From NCBI RefSeq assembly GCF_051488665.1, contig NZ_JBPSEG010000004.1, forward strand, positions 62,001 to 126,000: 64,000 bases of DNA, in the 5' to 3' direction. Positions 44,013 through 53,110 of this stretch are shown here, in pieces. Source of the DNA: Melioribacter sp051488665 (GTDB taxonomy: Bacteria > Bacteroidota > Ignavibacteria > Ignavibacteriales > Melioribacteraceae). Made by a program: the position numbers and the translations under genes. The notes beneath the pieces were generated by a model. The model searched no databases and was not told where the DNA came from. It saw nothing but the letters and a program-made list of their open reading frames with translations. Within the stretch, counting starts at the first letter, position 1, and every line of letters starts with the position of its first letter.

Positions 44013-45566
44013 TCAGGATTCTTTTCCGAAGTGTTCGCTAATGATTGATTTGAACAATTCCGCTTCTTTGCCGGCGGAATCGATATTCCTGTTGAGCAAC
44101 GCTTCATTTATTATTGCATAGGCTTCGTATATATCTTTCGACCTCGAAACATTTTCTATTACGTTCGTGAACTCTTCAATATCGTAATCGAATATAACTT
44201 CTATAATCTTATTAATGTCCTTGTTTTCAAGCAATTTATTCAGGTCGATTTTTTCTACATTATCTTTCTCATTGTTTTGAACGGCATCCGGTTCTTCCTC
44301 TTCTTCTTTCGTTTTTTCAATTTGCTCATCAGGTTCTGCTCTTTTCAGCAAAGTTATTTCTTCTTCCTCTTGTTCCGGCGTTTCGCCGTTTTCCTGAATT
44401 TCCTCTTCTTCATCTACTATATGAATATCAACATTCGGCGGTTTATAAGTAATCGAAACTTCTTCTTCAACAATATCTTCCTGTTCATGAATTTCATCTT
44501 CGTCGCTTTCGGCATTCTCTTCCCTGTCAGCCGTCTGTTCAATCGATTCTTCCTTCGTCTCTACATCTTCCGGATGACCGTCAAACAGAGTTTCCTCCTC
44601 GTTTGCTTCCTCAAGCTCCTCGCTTTCTTCAGCTTCTATTTTTTCATCCTTATTTTCTTCGAGTTCTTCCCGAGTAATATTAACGGAATCGTGTTCCTCA
44701 ATTTTTTTTTCTATTTCAGACGAATCGACTTTATTAATTTCGACCGTCTCTTCAACGTTCTCCTCTTCCAACTCCTCATTTTCTTTTTCCTGAACATTTT
44801 CTTCAACCGACGGTAAAATAGCGCCGAATTCTTTCATAAGGTCCTTAACGTTGCATCTTATCGATTTGTCGTCGCCGTACATAATCCGGAGCTTTTTGAT
44901 ATGCCGTTCCAATCCTTTTTCTTTCAAAAATTCTTCAATTGCGAGGAGAGGCACTTTATTTTTTTGAAGTTCCCCGATATTGAAAAAATCCGCCATCGAT
45001 TTAAGCGCTCCCGAGAGTAAACTCTGCAGATTAGTTTCTTTGCCGATGTCGTCGATTTTTTGCAGGAGTTCGGAGAATTCTTCCGAATTCAACGAGATGA
45101 TTTTCTTTTTGTCGATATACGAGCAGATAATCTTTTTCAGGTATGAATAATAATATAGATAATTTAGAATCTGTTTGATTTCGATACCCGTACGATGATT
45201 GTTCTCGTCGAATATGAATTTTGTAAGCGTCCAGCGCGGTCTTGCCAGGAAGTTAACGTTGAACGATGAAGCGTGCAGCAATAATTTCGAAACAAAATCG
45301 GAAGATAATTTTTTTGTTCTTTTAACTTCCTCGTTTATCAAAGAAAAGTAATGCGAAATTTTTTCGCCTGAATAATCGAAAACAGAACTGCTGAGAAGTT
45401 TCTGTCTGTCTTCGAAAATGATATAATCGATTTCGGCGGAGATGTAATTGAGAATTGCCGGGTGAAGTTCCAGGTTTTTCAGTTGTTCGTAAGTAAAGTA
45501 CGTACCGAGCCTGTTAATTTTGTTCAGGTTAAAGTCGTAAATAAATTTTATTTCTCTTTCGAACAT
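44013..45566 (-). CDS. Large acidic protein of unknown function upstream of obg
   Basis: 517 residues. The first 250 are a helical, well-mixed domain (YDFNLNKINRLGTYF, LARPRWTLTKFIFDENNHRT) of no known family. Residues about 255-435 are a low-complexity run of Glu, Asp, Val and Asn, almost certainly disordered. Residues about 440-517 form a helical C-terminal domain (EFTNVIENVSRSKDIYEAYAIINEALL). It has no signal peptide, so it is cytoplasmic. The one-base gap to obg suggests coupled expression and perhaps a ribosome-related role (inference). Confidence 0.65.
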   Translation of the reverse strand: MFEREIKFIYDFNLNKINRLGTYFTYEQLKNLELHPAILNYISAEIDYIIFEDRQKLLSSSVFDYSGEKISHYFSLINEEVKRTKKLSSDFVSKLLLHASSFNVNFLARPRWTLTKFIFDENNHRTGIEIKQILNYLYYYSYLKKIICSYIDKKKIISLNSEEFSELLQKIDDIGKETNLQSLLSGALKSMADFFNIGELQKNKVPLLAIEEFLKEKGLERHIKKLRIMYGDDKSIRCNVKDLMKEFGAILPSVEENVQEKENEELEEENVEETVEINKVDSSEIEKKIEEHDSVNITREELEENKDEKIEAEESEELEEANEEETLFDGHPEDVETKEESIEQTADREENAESDEDEIHEQEDIVEEEVSITYKPPNVDIHIVDEEEEIQENGETPEQEEEEITLLKRAEPDEQIEKTKEEEEEPDAVQNNEKDNVEKIDLNKLLENKDINKIIEVIFDYDIEEFTNVIENVSRSKDIYEAYAIINEALLNRNIDSAGKEAELFKSIISEHFGKES

Positions 45567-45632
45567 AATTAAGCCCGGCGAATTAAAGTTATTAATTTAC
45601 GGAAATCACATTCCAATAATACCAAAAAGGTC

Positions 45633-45661
45633 AAAAAAAATCCCGACATTGAATGTCGGGA
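45633..45661 (-). terminator. Intrinsic terminator of sdhCAB operon
   Basis: Minus strand: TCCCGACATT, one-base loop region, AATGTCGGGA (10-bp stem) followed by eight T (45633-45640), 5 nt after the sdhB stop. Confidence 0.9.
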
Positions 45662-45666
45662 CTAAA

Positions 45667-46437
45667 TTAAGCGTCGACCTCTTCGGTCTTAACTTTAGCC
45701 ATTATGAACTCCCTGTTCATCCTGGCAATATTTTTAATGGAAATACCTTTAGGGCATTCAGCTTCGCATGCATATGTGTTTGAACAGGCTCCGAATCCGA
45801 GTTCATCCATTTTTTTGACCATTGCCTGCACTCTTCTGTATCTTTCCGGTTGTCCCTGCGGAAGGAGCGCAAACTGAGAAACCTTGGCGCTTACGAACAA
45901 CATTGCCGATGCGTTTTTGCAGGCAGCTACGCATGCGCCGCATCCGATACACGATGCGGAATCCATCGCTTCCGAGGCAATATCTTTCGGAATGGGAATT
46001 GTATTGCCGTCGGGCACGCTCCCTGTGTTGACAGAAATAAAACCGCCTGCTTCCATTATCCTGTCGAACGCCGACCTGTCTACCATCAGATCCTTTATTA
46101 CAGGAAAGGCTTTTGCGCGGAACGGCTCGACCCAAATTGTGTCCCCGTCTTTGAAATTTCTCATATGCAATTGACACGTGGCAATTTTAGGAATTGGTCC
46201 GTGAGGATGACCGTTAATAACCAATCCGCAGGTGCCGCAAATGCCTTCGCGGCAGTCGCTTTCAAATGCAATCGGGTCGAGATTTTTACTTTCGAGTTCG
46301 TTGTTCAATTCGTCGAGCATCTCGAGAAAAGAAGTATCCGGCGAAACAGATATTTTATACTCCTGAAAACTTCCGGCTGCGTTTGGCGCCGGTTGTCTCC
46401 AGATTTTCAAAGTAAGATTTAATTTTTTTTCTTCCAT
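45667..46437 (-). CDS. sdhB: Succinate dehydrogenase/fumarate reductase iron-sulfur subunit
   Basis: 256 residues. The [2Fe-2S] motif CREGICGTCGLVINGHPHG (about 62), then CIGCGACVAACKNAS (about 146) and CSNTYACEAECPKGI supply the [4Fe-4S] and [3Fe-4S] clusters. It transfers electrons between the flavoprotein SdhA and quinone at the membrane anchor. It is last in sdhC-sdhA-sdhB and followed by a strong terminator. Confidence 0.95.
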   Translation of the reverse strand: MEEKKLNLTLKIWRQPAPNAAGSFQEYKISVSPDTSFLEMLDELNNELESKNLDPIAFESDCREGICGTCGLVINGHPHGPIPKIATCQLHMRNFKDGDTIWVEPFRAKAFPVIKDLMVDRSAFDRIMEAGGFISVNTGSVPDGNTIPIPKDIASEAMDSASCIGCGACVAACKNASAMLFVSAKVSQFALLPQGQPERYRRVQAMVKKMDELGFGACSNTYACEAECPKGISIKNIARMNREFIMAKVKTEEVDA

Positions 46438-46462
46438 TTTAATACCCTTAAACTTTTCAGTA

Positions 46463-48373
46463 TTATTTGTAACTTCTTGTAGCTAACTGAATATTTTCGA
46501 ATTCAAGCGGTTCTTTTACAAGTTCCCAGTCTCCTAGTTCTTTGAATACCCAGGCAGCCACATAAGCGTATTCCTCGTCGTTTCTGAGCGCTTCGCCTTC
46601 TTCGGTCTGGTATTCTTCCCTGAAGTGAGCGCCGCAAGATTCATTGCGGTTCAGAGCGTCGCGTGCCATCAATTCGCCTAACTCGAGATAATCGGCAACT
46701 CTGCCGGCCCTTTCCAGGCATTGATTGACATCTTCGTTTTTGCCTACGACATTTACGTTTTTCCAGAATTCTTCTCTCAGAGTTTTAATTTCTTCTATTG
46801 CTTCTTTAAGTCCTTTTTCGTTTCTCGACATTCCGACTTTGTTCCACATTATTCTTCCGAGCTCTTTATGGATACTGTCGACGGTTCTCTTGCCTTTTAT
46901 CGAAAGCAGTTTGTTAATCATATTCTTAAGGTTTTCTTCAGCTCTGTCGAATTCCGGATGAGAAGTTTTTACCAGTTCGGGTTTTTCGGAAGCGAGATAA
47001 TTTCCGATTGTATACGGCAGAACGAAATAGCCGTCGGCGAGTCCCTGCATCAGAGCGCTTGCGCCGAGACGGTTTGCGCCGTGATCGGAAAAGTTGGCTT
47101 CGCCCGCTACGAACAATCCGGGAATTGTACTCATCAGATTGTAATCGACCCAGAGTCCTCCCATAGTATAGTGAGGCGCGGGATAAATCTTCATCGGAAC
47201 TTCGTACGGATTTTCGCCGGTTATGGTTTGATAAATTTCGAACAAGTTGCCGTATCGTTCTTCGATTACTTTTTTACCGAGACGTTTAATAGCGTCTCTG
47301 AAATCGAGATAAACGGCTTCCTGACCCTGAGCGCCTCTTCCTTCGTCGACTACTTCTTTTGCCGAACGTGAGGAAATATCACGCGGACTGAGATTTCCGT
47401 ACGAAGGATATTTTCGTTCGAGATAGTAATCGCGTTCTTCTTCCGGAATATCGTTCGGGTGTCTTTTATCCCCTTTAATTTTGGAGACCCAGATTCTGCC
47501 GTCGTTACGCAAGCTTTCGCTCATCAGCGTAAGTTTCGACTGACCTTCGCCGTGAACCGGCAGGCATGTGGGGTGAATCTGAGTGAAACACGGATTTGCA
47601 AACGCAGCGCCTTTTTTATGAGCGCGCCAGATTGCCGTCGCGTTGCTGTTCATTGCGTTTGTGGACAAAAAGAATACATTTGAATAGCCGCCGGTAGCCA
47701 AAACAACCGCATGAGCCGAGTATTTTTCGATTTCACCGGTAATCAAATTTCTTACAACTATTCCTCTTGCCACTCCATCGACCACGACCAGATCAAGCAT
47801 TTCTCTCCGCGAATAAAGTTTAACTTTACCCAGGTTGATTTGGCGGTTCATTGCGGAATAAGCGCCAAGCAGCAATTGCTGTCCGGTTTGTCCTTTTGCG
47901 TAAAAGGTTCTTGAAACCAAAGCGCCGCCGAATGACCGGTTTGCCAGAGTTCCACCGTATTCGCGCGCAAACGGAACTCCCTGCGCAACGCACTGATCGA
48001 TAATGTTGCCGCTTACTTCCGCAAGACGGTATACATTCGCTTCCCGCGAACGAAAGTCGCCGCCTTTGATTGTATCGTAAAACAAGCGGAATACCGAGTC
48101 GCCGTCGTTTTGATAATTTTTTGCGGCGTTAATTCCGCCCTGTGCTGCTATACTGTGCGCTCTTCTTGCGCTGTCGTGGAATGTAAATGCTTTAACATTG
48201 TATCCCAATTCGCCCAGCGTAGCCGCAGCCGACGCGCCTGCCAATCCGGTTCCAACTACTATAATGTCATATTTACGTTTATTGGCAGGGCTTACCAATT
48301 TCATGTTGAATATATGATTAGTCCATTTTTCTTCGATAGGACCAGCCGGAACTTTTGAATCTAATTTTACCAT
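46463..48373 (-). CDS. sdhA: Succinate dehydrogenase/fumarate reductase flavoprotein subunit
   Basis: 636 residues. FAD-binding GTGLAGASAAATLGELG at the N-terminus; HSIAAQGGINAAKNY contains the histidine for covalent FAD. HPTCLPVHGEGQSKLTLMSESLRNDGR is the active-site region with catalytic Arg. Its length and details fit the type-B group of Bacteroidota and Chlorobi. It oxidises succinate in the TCA cycle or reduces fumarate. Its ATG overlaps the sdhC TGA. Confidence 0.95.
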   Translation of the reverse strand: MVKLDSKVPAGPIEEKWTNHIFNMKLVSPANKRKYDIIVVGTGLAGASAAATLGELGYNVKAFTFHDSARRAHSIAAQGGINAAKNYQNDGDSVFRLFYDTIKGGDFRSREANVYRLAEVSGNIIDQCVAQGVPFAREYGGTLANRSFGGALVSRTFYAKGQTGQQLLLGAYSAMNRQINLGKVKLYSRREMLDLVVVDGVARGIVVRNLITGEIEKYSAHAVVLATGGYSNVFFLSTNAMNSNATAIWRAHKKGAAFANPCFTQIHPTCLPVHGEGQSKLTLMSESLRNDGRIWVSKIKGDKRHPNDIPEEERDYYLERKYPSYGNLSPRDISSRSAKEVVDEGRGAQGQEAVYLDFRDAIKRLGKKVIEERYGNLFEIYQTITGENPYEVPMKIYPAPHYTMGGLWVDYNLMSTIPGLFVAGEANFSDHGANRLGASALMQGLADGYFVLPYTIGNYLASEKPELVKTSHPEFDRAEENLKNMINKLLSIKGKRTVDSIHKELGRIMWNKVGMSRNEKGLKEAIEEIKTLREEFWKNVNVVGKNEDVNQCLERAGRVADYLELGELMARDALNRNESCGAHFREEYQTEEGEALRNDEEYAYVAAWVFKELGDWELVKEPLEFENIQLATRSYK

Positions 48374-49041
48374 CAGTTACCTCCGTAAAAAAATAAAAAG
48401 TAGATAGGAATCGAGGCAAAGCCGATAACCATTATATAAGTATAAATATCTCCCAATTTTTTGATCAACGGAAAATATTTATTGTTATTCCAGCCGAATG
48501 TTTGAAATGCGCTCTGGAATCCGTGCTTTAAATGAAAGCCGAGTAAAATAATCGCCGCTACGTAGAGCAACGAATAAACCGGGTCGCTGAACGCCTCCAC
48601 TACAATATCATAATAATTATGAGATTGCGCCAGCGGATGACCTAAATTGAACGAGACCCAGAATGTTCTAAGATGAACAACAAGAAAAATAAAAATAACG
48701 CTTCCGCTCCAGATCATTGTTCTGGAAAACAGCGTGCTGTTTTCCGAAGAAGCGCTAACTTTATAATTAACGGGGCGCGCCTTTTTGTTTCCGTACCATA
48801 CGCGCACAGCGTCATAGATGTGAAAGACAAATATAAGAACGAGTATCAATTCGATTACTCTTACCAGAGGCTTGATATTTTCCAGGTTTTTAACAACCGC
48901 GTTAAACAACTCGGGTCCGCCGTAAAGCGTCAGATTATTAATCAAGTGAATAATCAGGAAGAGCAAAAGGCAGACTCCGGTTAGAGCCATTATGAATTTT
49001 TTGCCGATTGATGAATTCAGTGCATTAGCGATCCAACCCAT
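48373..49041 (-). CDS. sdhC: Succinate dehydrogenase cytochrome b subunit
   Basis: 222 residues with five membrane helices, the single-anchor di-haem type (type B). Candidate haem ligands are in FLIIHLINNLTLYGG, FHIYDAVRVWYG, VVHLRTFWVS and GFHLKHGFQ. It anchors SdhAB and exchanges electrons with menaquinone. First gene of sdhC-A-B. Confidence 0.93.
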   Translation of the reverse strand: MGWIANALNSSIGKKFIMALTGVCLLLFLIIHLINNLTLYGGPELFNAVVKNLENIKPLVRVIELILVLIFVFHIYDAVRVWYGNKKARPVNYKVSASSENSTLFSRTMIWSGSVIFIFLVVHLRTFWVSFNLGHPLAQSHNYYDIVVEAFSDPVYSLLYVAAIILLGFHLKHGFQSAFQTFGWNNNKYFPLIKKLGDIYTYIMVIGFASIPIYFLFFYGGN

Positions 49042-49199
49042 TAATTATCTCCCGTATTTAGATTGTGGTTGAATTTAATTATTAGAAGTGCCTTTGAGGA
49101 ATGTGAATTTAAACGCGTAATCACGATCAATACCGAATTTTAATTATTCGTTAATTAAGATAAGTTTATTAAATATCTTTTTCAAAGGAAATTTTATTA
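49042..49199. other. Upstream region of sdhC, nothing distinct
   Basis: An AT-rich stretch between sdhC (-) and the riboswitch (+). It must hold the sdhC promoter, but I could not identify a convincing one, and I see no small gene. CTCCCG just before the sdhC ATG gives it a ribosome-binding site (GGGAG). Confidence 0.4.
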
Positions 49200-49228
49200 T
49201 TGAATTACCCGGAATTTTTCTATATTCG
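49200..49228 (+). promoter_or_regulatory. Candidate promoter of cobalamin riboswitch
   Basis: TTG (49200-49202), 18 bp, TATATTCG (49221-49228). Transcription would start about 10 nt before the P1 stem of the riboswitch. Confidence 0.4.
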
Positions 49229-49245
49229 CTCAGTTCTTAAAAAAG

Positions 49246-49408
49246 TTTGCGGTGTCACAAAAGACTTAATAGGGAAACCGGTGAGTGGATGCAAATCCGG
49301 TGCTGCCCCGCAACTGTGAGGGACATTTAAATCCTTCGGCAATAAGCCACTGGAAAATTTTCCGGGAAGGCGTCGAAAGGAGTCCCGAGCCAGGAGACCT
49401 GCCGCAAA
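49246..49408 (+). ncRNA. Cobalamin (AdoCbl) riboswitch aptamer
   Basis: The outer stem is TTTGCGG/CCGCAAA. Within it come the conserved blocks in order: AGGGAAACCGGTG, AAATCCGGTGCTGCCCCGCA, ACTGTGA, GCCACTG, GGGAAGGC, and the B12 box GAGCCAGGAGACCTGCC. It senses cobalamin and would repress the downstream TonB receptor gene when B12 is plentiful. Confidence 0.97.
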
Positions 49409-49423
49409 TTAAGAATAATCAAC

Positions 49424-49504
49424 CTTCGCGGGTGAGGTTTTGATTAACGAATCATCTTATTTCAATTCGTTCCGATCTCCTAACCCACGAAGTTACAACT
49501 TTTT
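49424..49504 (+). promoter_or_regulatory. Riboswitch expression platform (long hairpin)
   Basis: CTTCGCGGGT (49424-49433) pairs with ACCCACGAAG (49483-49492) save one mismatch, enclosing an inner stem AACGAAT/ATTCGTT; CTTTTT follows shortly after at 49499-49504. This suits a terminator-type platform, though the U-run is short and set off by about 6 nt. Confidence 0.5.
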
Positions 49505-49541
49505 AATCAACCGATTTGTCACTTAAAAAGGAGTAACTTCC

Positions 49542-51452
49542 ATGAAAACTATTATTACAACCCTATTAATTATTTCATTTACCTTATTAAAAGCCCAGAC
49601 CGACACATTAAAAACATCGCTGTCGGAAATAGTAGTAACCGCGACCAAAACCGAAACTCCGTATTATGCCATCGGCAGTTCCGTTACTGTATTTACGCGC
49701 GATGAAATCGAAAAAGCTCACGTCAACGACGTAATCGAACTTCTAAGAAGAGCTCCCGGCGTTTCGATTACTCAACAAGGAGGACCCGGCAAGATATCGT
49801 ATTCTTTTATAAGAGGAGCCAACTCCAGCCACACTCTGGTTTATATCGACGGCGTTAAAATGAACGACCCGACCTCGCCCAACAACGCTTTCGATTTCGC
49901 CAACTTGACCACCGACGATATCGAACACATTGAAATCGTCAGAGGGCCTCAAAGCACTTTATATGGCGCGGACGCAGCGGCGGGCGTTATAAATATTATC
50001 ACCAGAAAAGCAGGCGTAAATAATTATTCGCTCAACTTGGAAGGAGGCTCTCATTCCACATACAAAGGAACTCTTAATTTGAATAGCGCTCTCGGAAAGC
50101 TTAACTACTTTATCAGTTTGAACAGATTTGCAACCGAAGGAATTTCCGCAAGCAATTCCAGATACGGCAACACCGAAACCGACGGCTATAATAATAACGG
50201 CGTTACTCTTAAACTTAATTATCCTCTTCTAAGCAATCTAAAGGCGGAATTCCTTTATAAATATATAAAAACAAAAACCGACCTCGATCAAAACGATAAA
50301 TTCGGAGACGATCCGAATTATACGTATAAAAACGAAGAACAGATTTTCAAATTCTCTCTCAATCATAATGGTTTTAACAATAAGCTCGAACAATCGCTGG
50401 TTCTATCGGCAACCAAGCGTTTTGCAAATACGCTCGATTTACCGGACGAGTCAAGACCTTCAACTTCGTCAGACAATTACAACAGAGGAGCGCGCCTTTC
50501 CGCAGATTTTACCAACACGTTGCGTTTAGACTACAACACAATTACCGCGGGAATTATATACGAGAAAGAATCCGCATACACAAATTACATAAGCAATTCG
50601 GAATGGGGCGAGTATATCAGCTCGTTTCCCGAATCGTCCCTGGACAATGTGGGATTTTATTTACAGGATCAAATTAACATAAAGGGGAAATTTTTCGTCA
50701 CCGCCGGAGTCAGGTACGACAAACACAGCAAATACGGCAACAAAACAACATACAGAATAGCTCCGACATATTTTATTTCTGAGACAGGCACAAAGATCAA
50801 ATTTTCTTACGGCACAGGCTTTAAAGCTCCTTCATTATACTATCTGCTCGACCCGCTATACGGCAATCCGGAATTAAAACCGGAAGAAACCAAAGGGATG
50901 GATTTCGGAATCGAACAATATCTCTTCGATAACAAGCTTACAGCAGGTATTACATATTTCCGGCTCGATATGAATAACATGTTCGGTTACGACGCAAATT
51001 TTAGAACAATAAACATAGCCGAGGCGGAATCGAACGGAATTGAAGCTTACGTTAATCTGAAAAATTATCACGGCGTCGACTTAAACATTAGTTATACATA
51101 CAACAAAACGAAAGACAAATACGTAAACAGCGAGGATTACGATAAAGAGCTTTTGAGAAGACCCGTTAATCAGTTTTTTATATCCGCAGGATATCAGTTT
51201 GACCGTTTTTATTTTTCGGGCGAATTAAATTATAAAGGAATTAGATATGACAAAGATTTTTCCGTTTATCCCGCTAAAAGAGTCGAATTGAATCCTTATA
51301 CTCTCGTCCACGCATCCGTATCGTATAAACTTACAGACAATATAAAATTATACGGAAGAGTTGAAAACCTCTTCGATGAGGATTACGAAGAAATTTTATA
51401 TTACGGCTCTCTCGGCAGGTCGTTTTACGGAGGGATTAATTTAAGTTTGTGA
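49542..51452 (+). CDS. btuB: BtuB-like TonB-dependent vitamin B12 receptor
   Basis: 636 residues. Signal peptide (about 1-18), TonB box-like SEIVVTATKTE, plug domain (about 45-150, with RRAPGVSITQQGGPGKISYSFIRG kept in part and VRGPQSTLYGADAAAGVINIIT), and a 22-strand-type barrel ending YGGINLSL. Length matches E. coli BtuB. The cobalamin riboswitch directly upstream gives the substrate. AAAAAGGAGTAA precedes ATG 49542. Confidence 0.93.
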   Translation: MKTIITTLLIISFTLLKAQTDTLKTSLSEIVVTATKTETPYYAIGSSVTVFTRDEIEKAHVNDVIELLRRAPGVSITQQGGPGKISYSFIRGANSSHTLVYIDGVKMNDPTSPNNAFDFANLTTDDIEHIEIVRGPQSTLYGADAAAGVINIITRKAGVNNYSLNLEGGSHSTYKGTLNLNSALGKLNYFISLNRFATEGISASNSRYGNTETDGYNNNGVTLKLNYPLLSNLKAEFLYKYIKTKTDLDQNDKFGDDPNYTYKNEEQIFKFSLNHNGFNNKLEQSLVLSATKRFANTLDLPDESRPSTSSDNYNRGARLSADFTNTLRLDYNTITAGIIYEKESAYTNYISNSEWGEYISSFPESSLDNVGFYLQDQINIKGKFFVTAGVRYDKHSKYGNKTTYRIAPTYFISETGTKIKFSYGTGFKAPSLYYLLDPLYGNPELKPEETKGMDFGIEQYLFDNKLTAGITYFRLDMNNMFGYDANFRTINIAEAESNGIEAYVNLKNYHGVDLNISYTYNKTKDKYVNSEDYDKELLRRPVNQFFISAGYQFDRFYFSGELNYKGIRYDKDFSVYPAKRVELNPYTLVHASVSYKLTDNIKLYGRVENLFDEDYEEILYYGSLGRSFYGGINLSL

Positions 51453-51455
51453 AAC

Positions 51456-52079
51456 TCAATGCTGCTTCGCATTGGATTCCAAATGCGGGGCAGCTTTTTC
51501 ATTAATTATTTTTAAAAATTCCGAAAGCGTTTTACCTTTCAATATAATTACTTCGCCCGGATTCATTCTTGCAATACGAAGATTTTCAATGCGCATTCGC
51601 ACAAGCCTGAGCGTAGGATAACCGACTGCGGCAGTCATTTTTCTCACCTGTCTGTTTTTGCCTTCTATTAACGTAATGCTCAGCCAGGTAGTAGGTATGT
51701 TCAGCCTTTTTCTTATTGGAGGAATTCTATCGGGAAGGTCGGGCGGGTCAATCAATCTGACTTTAGCCGGCAAGGTCTGCTTTCCTTTTATCATCACTCC
51801 TTTTCTCAATTTTTCGAGCGCCGATTCGTCGGGAATTCCTTCAACCTGCGCATAATATTCCCGTTCGTGACAATACTCGGGATTAAGCAATAATGAATTT
51901 ATTCTTTTATCGTTTGTTAACAGCAGCAATCCTTCGCTGTCCATATCGAGTCTGCCTACCGGATAGACATCTTTGGGAAACGGGAAAAGCGATTTTAACG
52001 TGCGCCTTCCCTTGTCGTCCGAAAACTGAGACAGCACGCCGTAAGGTTTGTAAACAAGGTAGTATTTATACTTTTTCAT
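51456..52079 (-). CDS. rluE: RluE/RsuA-family pseudouridine synthase
   Basis: 207 residues without the N-terminal S4 domain, as in RluE. The catalytic aspartate lies in PVGRLDMDSEGLLLLTND (about 42-59), and EGKNRQVRKMTAAVGYPTLRLVR is the second family block. E. coli RluE makes pseudouridine 2457 in 23S rRNA; the same role is likely but not certain. The start overlaps the end of the histidine-kinase gene by 14 nt. Confidence 0.87.
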   Translation of the reverse strand: MKKYKYYLVYKPYGVLSQFSDDKGRRTLKSLFPFPKDVYPVGRLDMDSEGLLLLTNDKRINSLLLNPEYCHEREYYAQVEGIPDESALEKLRKGVMIKGKQTLPAKVRLIDPPDLPDRIPPIRKRLNIPTTWLSITLIEGKNRQVRKMTAAVGYPTLRLVRMRIENLRIARMNPGEVIILKGKTLSEFLKIINEKAAPHLESNAKQH

Positions 52080-52998
52080 TATTCCAGGGTAAAATAATTG
52101 AGAAGCGGGCGCCTTCGCCCTCTCTGCTTTCCACCGTAATTTTTCCGCCGAGACGTTCTATCATTTCTTTGCATATCAGCAAGCCGAGTCCTGTGCCTGT
52201 TTCGTTCTGAGTTCCCGCCGTCGAGCGATTGCTTCCGGGTTTGAACAAGGTTTTCAATCTGTCAACGGGAATACCCACTCCGGTATCCTGTATTGATAGT
52301 TCCAGATTGTCCTGATTGAATTCACACCTCGCAATAACTTTATCGCCGGTGTCCGAATATTTAATTGCATTCCCGACTAAATTATTCAAGACGGAATTGA
52401 GCATATATTCGTCGCTTTTGATAACCGCGTTTTCATCTATCTCATTCATCAACTCGACATTTTTCTTTTTTGCGTTTGCCGAATGAAGATTAAAAACTTC
52501 GCATACTTTATCGTACAGATTGATTTCTTTAATATTAATATCCATTCTGTTGGTTTGAAGCCGCGACCATTCGAGCAAATTTATCAAAAGATTATAAATA
52601 TTCTTCGAAACGGAGCGGATTCCTTTAGCCAATTCCAATTTAACATTGTCGTCGAGATCGTCGAACTCTTCATAGAGCATTTCGGAGTAACCGAGCAAAC
52701 CCTGGAAAGGATTTTTGAGGTCGTGTGAAATAACGGAAAACATCCTGTCTTTGTCCAAATTGGATTGCTGAAGCTCTTCGGCTTTTTCAAGTAATTTTTT
52801 TTCCGTTTCCTTTCTTAGCTTTATTTCTTCCATTAAAGTATTATTGAGAATTTCGAGCTGCTGCAGTTTAATGTGCAATTGATTCTCGAGTTCTTTGCTT
52901 TTTTCTTTTATTCTTCTTACAAGAAAGTAAACCGTAATGCCGGCGGCAAAAGAAAGCAGAAGTACGAATAATAATATTAGTTCGACGTTTATATTCAT
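52066..52998 (-). CDS. Sensor histidine kinase, one-helix anchor
   Basis: 310 residues. A single N-terminal membrane helix (about 6-27) leads straight to a coiled coil (about 30-85), then HisKA with SVISHDLKNPFQGLLGYSEML (phospho-His at about 93) and HATPase_c with N box NLVGNAIKYSD, G1 DTGVGIP and G2 GTGLGLLICKE. There is no periplasmic sensor and no response-regulator gene nearby, so it is an orphan kinase. Confidence 0.92.
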   Translation of the reverse strand: MNINVELILLFVLLLSFAAGITVYFLVRRIKEKSKELENQLHIKLQQLEILNNTLMEEIKLRKETEKKLLEKAEELQQSNLDKDRMFSVISHDLKNPFQGLLGYSEMLYEEFDDLDDNVKLELAKGIRSVSKNIYNLLINLLEWSRLQTNRMDINIKEINLYDKVCEVFNLHSANAKKKNVELMNEIDENAVIKSDEYMLNSVLNNLVGNAIKYSDTGDKVIARCEFNQDNLELSIQDTGVGIPVDRLKTLFKPGSNRSTAGTQNETGTGLGLLICKEMIERLGGKITVESREGEGARFSIILPWNNEKV

Positions 52999-53077
52999 TT
53001 AATCGACAAAATTTATAGATATTCAAGCGATTAAAATAGAAAAAGAAAGGTTTAATTGTAAAGCGGAGGGAAGGAAT

Positions 53078-53101
53078 AAAAAAGGCTGCCGTGCGGCAGC
53101 C
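53078..53101 (-). terminator. Intrinsic terminator after peroxiredoxin gene
   Basis: Minus strand GGCTGCC, loop GCAC, GGCAGCC, then six T (53078-53083). Confidence 0.88.
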
Positions 53102-53110
53102 CATTATTAA

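Noticed and set aside
44277..44816. Phe-rich open frame on the + strand
   Set aside because: Antisense of the Glu-rich run of the acidic protein (GAA and GAG read as TTC and CTC).
45850..46422. 190-codon open frame on the + strand
   Set aside because: Antisense to sdhB with no supporting signals.
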